Notes: generated by a model from the letters alone, not told the origin. A stretch of 64,000 nt of DNA from Puia sp963703355 (GCA_963703355.1 OY969813.1:310001-374000), one strand, 5' to 3'; numbered from the stretch's first letter, positions 34,585-43,764 are shown. Made by a program: numbers and translations.

Positions 34585-35876
34585 CTAACAAAGGTCCATG
34601 CAACCGGTGCAGAGATAATCGCGATTATTGCAGCGAAAGCAGCGTGACGATTATCTGCTGATCCGAACAACGCACCCGTGAGTGCGACGAAAAAAACCAG
34701 CACCGGCAAAAGAAAAAATAATATCAATCCATTTCCCTTCAAAGGAATTCGAAAAGGACGGTGTACATCCGCGGCCGTTTTACGGAGTTGGATGAGTGCG
34801 ATAAATTCCAACACGATACCCGCCGTATACAAACAGATATCCATGATGAACAGATCTGCGAGCGGATTCAGGATCAGCACACTAATGATGCACGCACAGG
34901 CGATAATGGAAATATGGGGCGTCTGATATTTTTTATGAAGTCTCGTGAATATTTTTGGCAATACCTTATCCTTGCCCATAACAGCAGGAACTCTGGACAC
35001 TGAAAGCATCACTGCGCAAAATATTCCTACGGTGCTTGCTAGTCCGCCGACGGAAAGAATGCCGCCCAGGGTGTTTCCGCCAATCAGCGTGCCGAGGTAA
35101 GGAATACCTTTCTCTGCGAACTCAGAAACCGATACTCCGGAATGAAGCGCCAGATAGGTGAAAGAAATATAAAAAATATATACAGCGCTAAACGCAAGTA
35201 TAATAGCTTTCAGATAAGAACGAACCGGCTGGTTCACTTCGCCAGCATATGTGGTGGCATTATCCCAACCGATACAATTCCACATGATGGTAAACAACGC
35301 GAGACTGAGTGAAGTCATTCCGGTATGCTGATGCACAACAGAAAAACCAGGATGAATAAATCCTTCAAAATATAATATAACAAAGGGAATCAACACGGCG
35401 ATCATCAACAACATGGCGGTTCTGCCAACAAGTACGATGCCTCTGATATTTAAAAATGCGACTATCCAGATCATCACGAGACAAACAATTGTTTTATAAC
35501 CCTCAATCTGTGGGAAGAAAAACGCAGCATATTCCACGAACAACACCGGATAGATGGCCAGGTCTACGAATGAATAGAGCCATGTCCAGCAACCCTCCAT
35601 AAACGCCCATTTTAGACCCAGTCCTTTTTTCACCCATTCGTAATAACCCCCTTCAACCGGCATCATGCTGTTCAGTTCGAGCACAACTAGGATCATCGGT
35701 ATATCCCACATCAGTGGAGTAAGCATCAACAGGGGAATGGAATAGGTTCCGGCGTAACCGATGAGTGGTTCGAGTCCGTAGGGACCACCCGAAACCGTGA
35801 AGAAAATAACGGCTGCCAGGGGCAGCACGCTGATCTTACGAATAATGTGGGGAACCGGGGAATTGCCTGACTGCAT
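34545..35876 (-). CDS. APC-family amino acid permease
   Basis: The 443-residue protein is an APC-superfamily transporter with about 12 membrane segments. The first helix region has VIFFTVSGGPYGLEPLIGYAG, the unwound substrate-binding helix of this fold, and ELNSMMPVEGGYYEWVKKGL is the conserved loop after helix 2. The C-terminal 12 or so residues (RNAERETRNAER) are encoded by repeat element R9 and are not part of the family. A TAG triplet lies exactly at the end of the array but is out of frame, so a one-base shift may have let translation run into the repeat. The substrate is unknown, probably an amino acid or amine. Confidence 0.88.
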   Translation of the reverse strand: MQSGNSPVPHIIRKISVLPLAAVIFFTVSGGPYGLEPLIGYAGTYSIPLLMLTPLMWDIPMILVVLELNSMMPVEGGYYEWVKKGLGLKWAFMEGCWTWLYSFVDLAIYPVLFVEYAAFFFPQIEGYKTIVCLVMIWIVAFLNIRGIVLVGRTAMLLMIAVLIPFVILYFEGFIHPGFSVVHQHTGMTSLSLALFTIMWNCIGWDNATTYAGEVNQPVRSYLKAIILAFSAVYIFYISFTYLALHSGVSVSEFAEKGIPYLGTLIGGNTLGGILSVGGLASTVGIFCAVMLSVSRVPAVMGKDKVLPKIFTRLHKKYQTPHISIIACACIISVLILNPLADLFIMDICLYTAGIVLEFIALIQLRKTAADVHRPFRIPLKGNGLILFFLLPVLVFFVALTGALFGSADNRHAAFAAIIAIISAPVAWTFVRRNAERETRNAER

Positions 35877-35958
35877 CGTGGAAAAAATCTTAGCAACAAT
35901 ACAACATAATCAGCACTGGAGCAGTCCGCAGGGAGCTTTTTTGCTCCACTTTTTTACG

Positions 35959-35966
35959 TATATTTG
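35959..35966 (+). promoter_or_regulatory. Candidate -7 element for tRNA-Arg
   Basis: TATATTTG fits the Bacteroidota -7 consensus TAnnTTTG and lies 45 bases before the tRNA. A TTG stands 15 bases upstream, a little closer than usual for the -33 element. A short GGAGC/GCTCC hairpin with T-rich flanks just upstream may be unrelated. Confidence 0.5.
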
Positions 35967-36010
35967 CCGCCCTCAGGGACTTGAAAATGAAAGTTTTCAT
36001 CCCCGCGGAT

Positions 36011-36084
36011 GGCCCCGTAGCTCAACTGAATAGAGTATTTGACTACGGATCAAAAGGTTTCAGGTTTGAATCCTGACGGGGTCA
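36011..36084 (+). tRNA. tRNA-Arg (anticodon ACG)
   Basis: The 74-base sequence folds as a full cloverleaf: acceptor stem GGCCCCG with CGGGGTC (one G-T pair), D stem GCTC/GAGT, anticodon stem TTTGA/TCAAA with loop CTACGGA, and T stem TCAGG/CCTGA with loop TTTGAAT. The anticodon ACG reads arginine CGU, with A34 normally deaminated to inosine. The discriminator base is A, and the 3' CCA is not encoded. A terminator follows 11 bases downstream, so it is transcribed alone. Confidence 0.95.
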
Positions 36085-36095
36085 CAATGCCAGAG

Positions 36096-36127
36096 AAGGT
36101 TTCAGCAGAATAGTTGAAACCTTTTTC
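36096..36127 (+). terminator. Rho-independent terminator after tRNA-Arg
   Basis: AAGGTTTCA (36096-36104) pairs with TGAAACCTT (36115-36123), followed directly by a T run. The loop is ten bases. Position right behind the tRNA supports the call. Confidence 0.8.
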
Positions 36128-36275
36128 ATTTTCTGAAACGTGCAAAGTTCATACAAATGGCAATTATAAATATGACGAACTCCACGTCTCCCTATCTCAG
36201 TGCCTCACAGTACGTATATATTGATTAAATTAGGATAAATACGAATCACGGAAGTACCGGAATCAAATTCATTTT

Positions 36276-38315
36276 GTGCGTGCAATTTTACTATTTATAT
36301 TTTTGGGCATAAGTGAATTGTCTTATTCACAATACTGTACACTACCAACCGACATCAAATCCACCAGTCTGTATTTTGTTGAAACACCCTACATAAATTC
36401 TGATGTGCCTACCAGTAATTATCGGTTTTTTTACAAAGTCATCGTTGAATGCGATAAAAATCCGAAGGAAAATATGGATGACCTGCACATAACAAATCCA
36501 GATGATCCTTTTGGGGGTACCATTACTTACACCTGGATATTGGATTCAACTATAAGGGTGACGGGTCAACTAGACCCATGTATATATTTGGAAGTAACAC
36601 CCTGTTATTCGGTGAGTTACTTCCATGCCGATGTCATCCAACCGGATATAAACAAATCTTTTAAAGCTATTACTACCAATTGTTGCCGGGTTTTCAATAC
36701 GGTAAATGTAACCTCAGATGGAAATTATACAGATTATGGATCTCCTCCACCCCCTCCGCCACCGAGTAATTCTCCCGGTACCCCGCCCGTTGCTTTAAAT
36801 TGCCCTCTATTATCAGGCGGAGCTGTAGGAAATGGTATCGTTAATTCCATTGCCCTGCCTCCCTTAACTTCAACACTGAACAGCAGTCCTTACTTTACTT
36901 CATCGGCTGACAGTATCCTGCATATTTGTAATGGCGCTCCTTTTTCTTATCCTTTAAAAGCAATCGATCCGGATGGTGATTCCATTGCATATCACTTTAG
37001 CACACCTGTAACATATTCTGTAGATGCCGGCACAGCAATTATTTATGGACCCACCTATCAACTTTTCTTTAAAGATGGTTATTCAGAAAACCAGCCGGCC
37101 GGTGCCACCGTCAAACTTGATCAGAAAACAGGATTGATTACCGGAAGTCTTCCCTTAGCGGGCACTTATGATCTTACAATTAGTGCGCTGGAATACAGAG
37201 GAGGTAAAGTCCTCGATTCGGTGACCCAGGATTTTTATATTCATTCCTATGATTGCAGTATTCTGCCGAAACCAAAAGCAATCATTACAGATTCCTTTAA
37301 CAATTGTAATAGTTTCGCCATCACTTTTCTCAATAATAGTATTCCACAAAACCATGAAGCAAACTACAATGGCAATGCGGATGTAATATGGAATTTCGGA
37401 GATAATGATAGTTCCACTGAATTCACTCCGACTCATCAATACGCGGATACAGGAACATACAAAGTCAGATTGATTGTTTATCCGGGATTGTATTGTGCAG
37501 ATACAGCAAACGCACTAGCGATTGTTTATCCATATGTTCATGCAGGATTTATGTATAGTGACTCATGTAGCGGAGAGCCGGTTTCTTTTACAAATATCTC
37601 TTCCTCTACGTCTGGAAGTATCACGAGCTGTAAGTGGGACGCCTTTAAAGATACCATACTGATTGCACATTCATCAGATTACAATGCAAACCTTGATTTT
37701 CAGGTTGCACCTCAAACCTATCATGTTTTTCTCGCCGTTAGTAATGAAAAGGGATGTGAAGCAATCGATTCGCAATGGGTTAATATTGAAAAATCACCCG
37801 ATCAACTAGCTTTCCACGACACATTGTTAAGTTCGGGTACCGTGTTACAACTTATGGTAAACGATGGTAATAACAATGTGGGTGGTATATACATCTGGTC
37901 CCCATCTTATGGATTGAGTAACCCATTATCTCCAGATCCGATATTGACTAATACGATGGATATGACCTATAGTGTTTCCGTGACTAATGAATATGGTTGT
38001 AGTATGAAGGACACTGTTCAGGTAAAATATTATAAAGGACCTGCGATTTATGTTCCCAATGCGTTCACTCCAAACGGGGATGGTAAAAATGATATCTTCA
38101 AACCAACGTATATCGGTATTGCCAATTTAAAATATTTCAGGGTTTTTAACAGGAGTGGCCAATTGGTTTTTGAAACCAAACAGCAATTACAGGGATGGGA
38201 TGGAAACCTGAATGGCAAAGAAGCGCCGGAAGGAGCATATGTTTGGGAAGCATTTGGAATCGATTATTTGGGAAAAACGCAGTTTCAAAAAGGAACAATG
38301 GTTTTGATTAAATAA
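36276..38315 (+). CDS. Secreted protein with PKD domain and type B T9SS C-terminal domain
   Basis: The 679-residue protein starts at a GTG giving a signal peptide (RAILLFIFLGISELSYSQ). A proline-rich linker (residues about 155-170, PPPPPPPSNSPG) follows the first domain. A cadherin/Ig-like repeat (about 215-325, with IDPDGDSIAYHF) and PKD modules (about 340-500, WNFGDNDSSTEFTPTHQYADTGTYKV) come next. The last 90 residues are the gliding-motility-associated type B sorting domain: YVPNAFTPNGDGKND, FRVFNRSGQLVFE, WDGNLNGKEAPEGAYVW. This targets the protein to the cell surface or medium through the type IX secretion system. The function is probably adhesion or matrix. Confidence 0.92.
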   Translation: MRAILLFIFLGISELSYSQYCTLPTDIKSTSLYFVETPYINSDVPTSNYRFFYKVIVECDKNPKENMDDLHITNPDDPFGGTITYTWILDSTIRVTGQLDPCIYLEVTPCYSVSYFHADVIQPDINKSFKAITTNCCRVFNTVNVTSDGNYTDYGSPPPPPPPSNSPGTPPVALNCPLLSGGAVGNGIVNSIALPPLTSTLNSSPYFTSSADSILHICNGAPFSYPLKAIDPDGDSIAYHFSTPVTYSVDAGTAIIYGPTYQLFFKDGYSENQPAGATVKLDQKTGLITGSLPLAGTYDLTISALEYRGGKVLDSVTQDFYIHSYDCSILPKPKAIITDSFNNCNSFAITFLNNSIPQNHEANYNGNADVIWNFGDNDSSTEFTPTHQYADTGTYKVRLIVYPGLYCADTANALAIVYPYVHAGFMYSDSCSGEPVSFTNISSSTSGSITSCKWDAFKDTILIAHSSDYNANLDFQVAPQTYHVFLAVSNEKGCEAIDSQWVNIEKSPDQLAFHDTLLSSGTVLQLMVNDGNNNVGGIYIWSPSYGLSNPLSPDPILTNTMDMTYSVSVTNEYGCSMKDTVQVKYYKGPAIYVPNAFTPNGDGKNDIFKPTYIGIANLKYFRVFNRSGQLVFETKQQLQGWDGNLNGKEAPEGAYVWEAFGIDYLGKTQFQKGTMVLIK

Positions 38316-38395
38316 GGGTGATTTCCAACTGCTTGGTTGTAAAATCTGCCGGAGTATGTTAACTTTATAGTGCATTTGTAATTGAAGCCTGCTGT

Positions 38396-39406
38396 ATGAA
38401 ATGGAGTTCACTGGTTCTGACTGCGATGATGTTTACTTTCACAGCCTGCAATAAGTCATCCGATACAGGTACAACAAAAAACACCTCTTCCGACACGGCA
38501 GCAAACATCCTCACTTATCAAATCGAGGGTGTGAATCCGCAGATTTCATTTTCCTCACCCGATATTGTTGTTCAGTTTCCGGATACCGTCATCAATCCTG
38601 GAAATCTGGTTGCCAATTTTACCCTTTCGCCCGGAGCAACAGCTACTATACAGGGTGTTGCTCAAACAAGTGGAGTATCAGTCAACGATTTTGGAAAAGC
38701 AATGGTTTATAATATCACAAGTCCCAGCGGTACTTCGAAAAACTGGGAGGTAATAGGTACCAATAATAATTATACTGTCAATTGGAGCCTGGGACAATGG
38801 TTGCAAAAATCGGCTTCCAATAATCGTGATTACAACTGGTATATTGACCAGAGTGCAACAGATAATTGCGGTGATATCAACTGTGGCCCGACCTGTGTTA
38901 CGATGGCGATAAAATGGGCCGATTCAACGTATACCGGTACTGTTACCGAGGCAAGAACTTTCATCAGAAGTGGCTGCGGAACCTGGTCTACTTTTAATAT
39001 TATTGATTTTTTGAATTATAATAATGTTCCATTTTCCTGGATACCTTTACCCGACAGCGCTACGCAAATGCGCGATAATTTTAAGAATCAGTTAGATTCA
39101 GGACGAATTCTTATCATCGAGCTGGTCATGTCTGCCGTGCGTGAGAGTGCAAACGGCATTAATTCCAGAACCGACAAGTTTTACAATGGAGATTTTAATC
39201 ATTTCATTATATTAAAAGGATACCGGCAGGTAGATGGAGTATTTTATTTCGAAGTGTATGACCCCTGGGATCTCGGAGAAATCTACAAAGATGGAACGCC
39301 GGTTGGTGAAAACAGGTTTTATCGATACGACGATATTTTCAACGGATGTAGTGGAGTGGGTGCCGGTGGTACCGGTATAGCAGAGATTGTAGTCTCACCC
39401 AAATAA
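38396..39406 (+). CDS. Lipoprotein with C39-like (papain-type) peptidase domain
   Basis: The 336-residue protein has an SPII signal with lipobox FTAC and lipidated C18. Residues about 38-120 are a beta-sandwich of the kind found in surface lipoproteins (DUF5018-like; LTYQIEGVNPQISFSSPDIVVQFP). The C-terminal half is a C39-like peptidase: DNCGDINCGPTCVTMA with the nucleophile C167, DFNHFIILKGYR with the histidine, and FEVYDPWD with the aspartate. C39-like domains without an ABC transporter are mostly exported and of unknown target. It is followed four bases later by an exported SRPBCC protein, so the two are probably cotranscribed. Confidence 0.8.
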   Translation: MKWSSLVLTAMMFTFTACNKSSDTGTTKNTSSDTAANILTYQIEGVNPQISFSSPDIVVQFPDTVINPGNLVANFTLSPGATATIQGVAQTSGVSVNDFGKAMVYNITSPSGTSKNWEVIGTNNNYTVNWSLGQWLQKSASNNRDYNWYIDQSATDNCGDINCGPTCVTMAIKWADSTYTGTVTEARTFIRSGCGTWSTFNIIDFLNYNNVPFSWIPLPDSATQMRDNFKNQLDSGRILIIELVMSAVRESANGINSRTDKFYNGDFNHFIILKGYRQVDGVFYFEVYDPWDLGEIYKDGTPVGENRFYRYDDIFNGCSGVGAGGTGIAEIVVSPK

Positions 39407-39410
39407 AATC

Positions 39411-39941
39411 ATGTATATGCCACGAAATATTTTCAAACCAGCTGCTTTTATTGTCTTCGTATTTTTTCTGCACTCTGCCACCATAGCCCAGGATAAGCAA
39501 CATGCGATGAGCGAAATGAAGACTGCAAACACTTCTATTATCATCCACCAGGAAACAACTTTCAAAGCAAGCCCGGAACAACTTTATCAAATACTGCTAA
39601 GCTCAAAACAATTCAGCGACTGCACCAGAAAATCATTTCCTTCGTTTTCAGCAACATCAGCCACCATTGATCCTGTGGTTGGTGGTACTTTCTCAATATT
39701 CGATGGACATATCATCGGCAGGATCCTGGAACTCGTACCCAACCAGCGAATTGTGGAAGCGTGGCGCGTGGTGGACTGGCCAGCAGGAGATTACTCCATT
39801 GCAAAATTTGAATTTCGTTCAAACGGTTCAGGCACTACAATCGTGTTCGACCATATCGGTTTCCCCGAGGGATTGAAAGATCATTTGTCCAGCGGCTGGC
39901 AGGAACATTATTGGGATGCACTTGCCAATTATCTGAAATAA
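39411..39941 (+). CDS. Exported SRPBCC (AHSA1/START-like) domain protein
   Basis: The 176-residue protein has a signal peptide (MYMPRNIFKPAAFIVFVFFL, cleavage after AQ near residue 27) followed by an SRPBCC ligand-binding fold of the Aha1 C-terminal type: FKASPEQLYQILLSSKQFSDCT, GGTFSIFDGHIIGRILELVPNQRIVEAWRV, and a closing long helix HLSSGWQEHYWDALANYL. Most AHSA1-like proteins are cytoplasmic; an exported one is unusual. The substrate is unknown. It follows the C39-like lipoprotein gene at four bases. Confidence 0.82.
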   Translation: MYMPRNIFKPAAFIVFVFFLHSATIAQDKQHAMSEMKTANTSIIIHQETTFKASPEQLYQILLSSKQFSDCTRKSFPSFSATSATIDPVVGGTFSIFDGHIIGRILELVPNQRIVEAWRVVDWPAGDYSIAKFEFRSNGSGTTIVFDHIGFPEGLKDHLSSGWQEHYWDALANYLK

Positions 39942-39950
39942 CAGGTGCTG

Positions 39951-41348
39951 CTATTTTTTGTTTTGGTAGATCTGTTCCAAAACTTTTTTGCCATTTTCAT
40001 TATTGGGATTCAGCTCAATCGATTGCTGATACATTTTAATCGCTTCGTCTTTTTGTCCGGCCGCCAACAGTGTTTCTCCATAGCTGTCGTAAACATTCCA
40101 GCTGTTGGGATATAGCTTTACATTCAGTTTAAATATCTGCAGTGCCTCAGCAATTTTACGTTTTCGCAATAGCGCATATCCCAAATTGTTTACTTCATCC
40201 TCATTCAGATTAAAAGTAGGATCGCTGTTTTTGATTTCCTTATAAACATTTTCTGCATGATCAACCCCCTTTTTTTGTAAACCTGCCAGCAGTTCATTGA
40301 TGGACTTTGAAAAACCAAATCCGTCGGAAGCTCTTTCAGTTGCAGTATAATAGAGTTCGTTAAATATATCGTGTGCTGTGGCACTCAGCCGTCCATTGGA
40401 TATGGAATCGTATTCATTGGAAAGAATAACGATACCAAACTTCTCTTCCGGATACAATAAAAAACAGGTGGTAAATCCAAACGTGGTTCCATCCTTGCTG
40501 TATGAAATCTTTCCATCGCCAGACTTATTGAGAAACCAGTTCATGCCAATGGCGAAATTGTCGATATTTCCCCAGGCCAACTGATGCGTCATTTTCACCG
40601 CGGGGTCAGGTTCATCAAGTTGATACTGTAAATAGCTGTTCATGTCCGTTAGACTGGATTTCAGTCCGCCGGCAATCGCCGCGTCTTTCGGAATGGGGCG
40701 CATTTCTGTTCCCTTCCAGTTATAGCCTTTGGCGATAAAAGAAGCCTGACTGTCCGGCACATTAAAATATGTATGATGCATATTGAGCGGATCGAGAATA
40801 TATTTTTTGACTACGGCCTCGTATGGCTGATGATAAATATTTTCAATAAGGTAACCCAACAATGCGCCCGCTACATTGGAATGCCTGGGTATCAATCCGG
40901 GTATCGTATCCAGTGTTGCTTTATGTAATTCATTCATGAAATCTGATCCCTCAGGGAAATTATTAGGTAGGGAAGAAGTAAGATTCACCAAATGGATCAG
41001 TTCAATGGGATGACCTTTAAAAGACAAATTAGGAAAATCACCATGCAGGTATTTTCGGATATCGTCATCTGGTTTAACCCTGTTCTCCAGTATGGCGTGT
41101 GCGAGCAATAAACTAAAGAGTGTTTTCGTGATGGATCCAATTTCAAAAAGCGTTTGATCAAAACAGTTGTAATTGTCCCTGTGCGATTTACCATCTGTTA
41201 CAATGGCGGTAGCTATTTTCATCCACACTTTACCCTTTACCATGGGGAGAAAACTGCTGTCAGCAAGACTATCTAATTTTTGAGAAGTCTGGCCAAAACC
41301 TATGAAAACAGAAAGAACCAACAGCAGGAAAAACAGGTATTTTTTCAT
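39951..41348 (-). CDS. Serine beta-lactamase-like hydrolase with C-terminal TPR, exported
   Basis: The 465-residue protein has a signal peptide (KKYLFFLLLVLSVFIGFGQ), a class C beta-lactamase/esterase-like domain (about residues 35-340) and TPR repeats (about 370-460: AEALQIFKLNVKLYPNSWNVYDSYGETLLAAGQ). The nucleophile motif is S72-I-T-K75 (FEIGSITKTLF). The usual second motif YSN is HSN here (H156 in PRHSNVAGALLGY), so the base Tyr is replaced. The third motif region reads SYSKDGTTFGFTT. The enzyme may be an esterase or a D-aminopeptidase relative; with the Tyr lost it could be impaired. It is convergent with the SRPBCC gene. Confidence 0.85.
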   Translation of the reverse strand: MKKYLFFLLLVLSVFIGFGQTSQKLDSLADSSFLPMVKGKVWMKIATAIVTDGKSHRDNYNCFDQTLFEIGSITKTLFSLLLAHAILENRVKPDDDIRKYLHGDFPNLSFKGHPIELIHLVNLTSSLPNNFPEGSDFMNELHKATLDTIPGLIPRHSNVAGALLGYLIENIYHQPYEAVVKKYILDPLNMHHTYFNVPDSQASFIAKGYNWKGTEMRPIPKDAAIAGGLKSSLTDMNSYLQYQLDEPDPAVKMTHQLAWGNIDNFAIGMNWFLNKSGDGKISYSKDGTTFGFTTCFLLYPEEKFGIVILSNEYDSISNGRLSATAHDIFNELYYTATERASDGFGFSKSINELLAGLQKKGVDHAENVYKEIKNSDPTFNLNEDEVNNLGYALLRKRKIAEALQIFKLNVKLYPNSWNVYDSYGETLLAAGQKDEAIKMYQQSIELNPNNENGKKVLEQIYQNKK

Positions 41349-41471
41349 GTCAGCATTTCTCCAAAGAGCATGCCCTTTTTTATTTTGCTGGCAATCACCC
41401 TGTTATTTTTCCGAATCAAAAATTGCCGTCTGATTTCGATACAAATGTGTGCGCTTACCCGGAAAGTTGTA

Positions 41472-41502
41472 TTGTCCATAATAAAATGAATGCCTAATTT
41501 TA
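41472..41502 (+). promoter_or_regulatory. Candidate promoter for the retropepsin-like gene
   Basis: TTG (41472-41474), 20 bases, then TAATTTTA (41495-41502) is a close match to the Bacteroidota TTG-N19/20-TAnnTTTG promoter, differing in the last base. The start codon lies 37 bases downstream. Confidence 0.45.
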
Positions 41503-41539
41503 GTCAGACTGGATTTCTTTAAAACGAATAGAATAATTT

Positions 41540-41956
41540 ATGGGGATAGTGTATGCAGACATCGAGTTGATAAATAGTGAAGATCTTGGTATGGCGAGGC
41601 GTAATTTAATCGGCAACGAAGAAATAAGGCGCATGCATCTGAATATGCTCGTGGACAGTGGAGCGTACATGATGGCCATCAACGAAACGATACAATCCCA
41701 ACTTGAATTCCCATTCATTGAGAAACGTAAAGTACAGCTTGCCAGCGGTGAAGTCGCGGAGTATGATGTAGTGGGTCCTGTGGATGTTCGGTTTGCAAAC
41801 AGGCGATCGGTTTGCAGCGCCTTTGTACTTCCTGGTGACGCGCAATCTTTATTAGGTGCTATTCCCATGGAAGAAATGGATGTACTCATACACCCGATGC
41901 GGCAGGAACTGGTAGTGAATCCCCAACACCCTTATCACGCCGTTTTGAAAATGTGA
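41540..41956 (+). CDS. Retropepsin-like aspartyl protease (clan AA), 138 residues
   Basis: The protein is one half of a pepsin-type dimer: the catalytic motif is LVDSGA at residues 37-42 with D39, followed by hydrophobic strands and FVLPGDAQSLLGAIPMEEMDVLIHP, the usual LLG strand. Clan AA members of this size act as homodimers. There is no signal peptide, so it is cytoplasmic. Such standalone proteins are widespread in bacteria, often of unknown substrate. Neighbours give no operon context, because it is divergent from the hydrolase gene and the next gene has its own leader. Confidence 0.82.
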   Translation: MGIVYADIELINSEDLGMARRNLIGNEEIRRMHLNMLVDSGAYMMAINETIQSQLEFPFIEKRKVQLASGEVAEYDVVGPVDVRFANRRSVCSAFVLPGDAQSLLGAIPMEEMDVLIHPMRQELVVNPQHPYHAVLKM

Positions 41957-42038
41957 AAACATTTGTACTCCACACCATACAAAACAAGGAGTTTGTATTG
42001 CGTTGTTTACCTTAAGTTTCTTTCTCGGATTTGTTTGG

Positions 42039-42046
42039 TAGTTTTG
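42039..42046 (+). promoter_or_regulatory. Candidate -7 element for the alpha/beta hydrolase gene
   Basis: TAGTTTTG fits the TAnnTTTG consensus and lies 48 bases before the ATG at 42094. I see no good TTG at the usual distance upstream. Confidence 0.35.
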
Positions 42047-42093
42047 AATTCCCCCTGATCAGTTCACGGGACTTCACCTTACAATGAAAAAGA

Positions 42094-43050
42094 ATGTCGC
42101 TTAGAAAAGTAGTAGCATTGGATGCCGAAGACCCACGTGTGATCGACGCCAAAAACGCAGAAAAAAAACTGTTCGATTTCTACGGACTGAAAACAAAGAC
42201 AAATTACATCACACTACCGGTCTTCAATATTCGCATTCGTATAACGGAGATTGGCACTGGAAAACCCGTGATATTCGTGCCGGGAAATACAGGAGATAGT
42301 TTTCCCCTGGCTTCTTTACTGGCTGAATTAAAAGACCGCCGGCTCATCGTATTAAACCGGCCAGGTGGCGGATTGAGCGAAGGCATCGATCATCGGTCAC
42401 TTGATTTTCGAAAGTTCGCTGTACAAACGATCAGCGCGGTCATGGATGCTTTTTTGTTGAATAGAGCGCCGCTGGTCGGTCATTCCATCGGCGGACAATG
42501 GTGTTTGTGGATGGCCATGGATAAACCGGAACGTGTATCAGCCGTCACCACACTTGGGGTTCCAGGAAATATCATCAGTACTAAACCACCTTTTGCACTG
42601 CGGTTACTTTCTGTTCCTGGTTTGAGTAATTGGATCTTCAAATTGATCCGACCCAAAAATCCTTCCGTTGCACTCCGCGCACTTTCTTTTATGGGCCATT
42701 CAAAAGAAACGATTGCGGCTATGCCGGAAGCCCTGAATGCATGTTATTATTATTTCCAGCAGTTGCCCAATTTTGAGATCTCGGGTATCAGCCTGATGCA
42801 GAGAGGTAGTTTGTTAAATGCCAGACCGGAAGACAGGATTACGGCAGAACAATTAAAGACAATAAAGCAACCCGTTCTTTTTATATGGGGAACCCGTGAT
42901 CCTTTTGGAACGGTGGAAACAGGCAGGCAGATCGCAGATTTTATTCCTGCTTCAGTATTTCATGCCATTGAGAACGGTGGGCATTTACCCTGGCTGGATG
43001 CTCCATCGGAGTGCGGGAAAGCGATAAGTGATTTCTTTTCGAATGTTTGA
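42094..43050 (+). CDS. Alpha/beta hydrolase
   Basis: The 318-residue protein has the alpha/beta-hydrolase fold. An HG-type oxyanion strand is VIFVPGNTGDSF near residue 68, the nucleophile elbow is GHSIGG with S131, the acid lies in LFIWGTRDPFG, and the histidine in GGHLPWLD. The triad is complete. There is no signal peptide. The substrate is unknown; the family includes esterases, dehalogenases and haloperoxidases. It is convergent with the arsenic operon. Confidence 0.88.
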   Translation: MSLRKVVALDAEDPRVIDAKNAEKKLFDFYGLKTKTNYITLPVFNIRIRITEIGTGKPVIFVPGNTGDSFPLASLLAELKDRRLIVLNRPGGGLSEGIDHRSLDFRKFAVQTISAVMDAFLLNRAPLVGHSIGGQWCLWMAMDKPERVSAVTTLGVPGNIISTKPPFALRLLSVPGLSNWIFKLIRPKNPSVALRALSFMGHSKETIAAMPEALNACYYYFQQLPNFEISGISLMQRGSLLNARPEDRITAEQLKTIKQPVLFIWGTRDPFGTVETGRQIADFIPASVFHAIENGGHLPWLDAPSECGKAISDFFSNV

Positions 43051-43094
43051 CATCGTTCAATCACATATTTTGCTTCGTGAGCTGCCGTTTCTTT

Positions 43095-43760
43095 TTAAGA
43101 ATGTGGAACCATTTGTCTTACAGGTTTCTTCATGGCTAAATAAATAATGGCGGCAAAAAAAGCACCGGATATGGGAGCTATAATGTAAACCCATAGAGAA
43201 TGAAAGTGACTGCTTATCAAAGCCGGAGCTATTGATCTGGCCGGGTTCATGGAAGCGCCGCAAATGGGACCGGCAAACATGGCTTCCAAACCTACAGTAC
43301 CACCAATCGCCAGTGAAGGAATCAATAAAGATTTATTTTTCTGGGAACTCATTAAAATGACAATCATCAGCAAAAAAGTTAGTATGAATTCGAGTATAAA
43401 AGATTGTAACACCGAACCACTTGGCAAAGTAGTACCCAACATATCATTTTTAGGAAACAGAAAATGTAAGACAGTACTGGCGGAAATTCCTCCCCCAATT
43501 TGCGAAATAATATAAATGGGAATATTGCTGACTTTAAATTTATTGGAAACACACAGGGCTATTGTTACGGCCGGATTAATATGAGCACCGGAAATATGCC
43601 CAAAAGTTACAATCATGGCCATAACAATTAAACCAAACGTAATAGCAATACCTAAGTGGGTGATAGCGCCGTGCGTTTCCTGATTTATTATTATGGCACC
43701 GGTTCCACAGAAAACAAGAAAAAAAGTACCCAGGAATTCTCCAACAGCTCTTTTGATCAT
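43095..43760 (-). CDS. MIP-family aquaporin/aquaglyceroporin, last gene of the arsenic operon
   Basis: The 221-residue protein has six membrane helices and both pore half-helix motifs, SGAHINPAVT and GASMNPARS. The start at 43760 (MIKRAVGEFLGTFFLVFCG) lies four bases after the arsM stop; a longer frame to 43817 would overlap arsM. Aquaglyceroporins in ars operons (AqpS type) pass arsenite or methylarsenite down the concentration gradient. Here no ArsB or Acr3 pump is next to it, so this channel would be the efflux route for arsenite made by ArsC, as described for such operons in other bacteria. The specificity is inferred. Confidence 0.87.
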   Translation of the reverse strand: MIKRAVGEFLGTFFLVFCGTGAIIINQETHGAITHLGIAITFGLIVMAMIVTFGHISGAHINPAVTIALCVSNKFKVSNIPIYIISQIGGGISASTVLHFLFPKNDMLGTTLPSGSVLQSFILEFILTFLLMIVILMSSQKNKSLLIPSLAIGGTVGLEAMFAGPICGASMNPARSIAPALISSHFHSLWVYIIAPISGAFFAAIIYLAMKKPVRQMVPHS

Positions 43761-43764
43761 CGTA

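Noticed and set aside
35929..35956. Hairpin GGAGC/GCTCC with T runs as a terminator
   Set aside because: The stem is only five pairs, and no gene on the plus strand ends there; it sits between a divergent permease start and the tRNA promoter.
36011..36084. tRNA-Arg as an integration site
   Set aside because: No integrase gene and no repeated 3' end of the tRNA are visible in the window.
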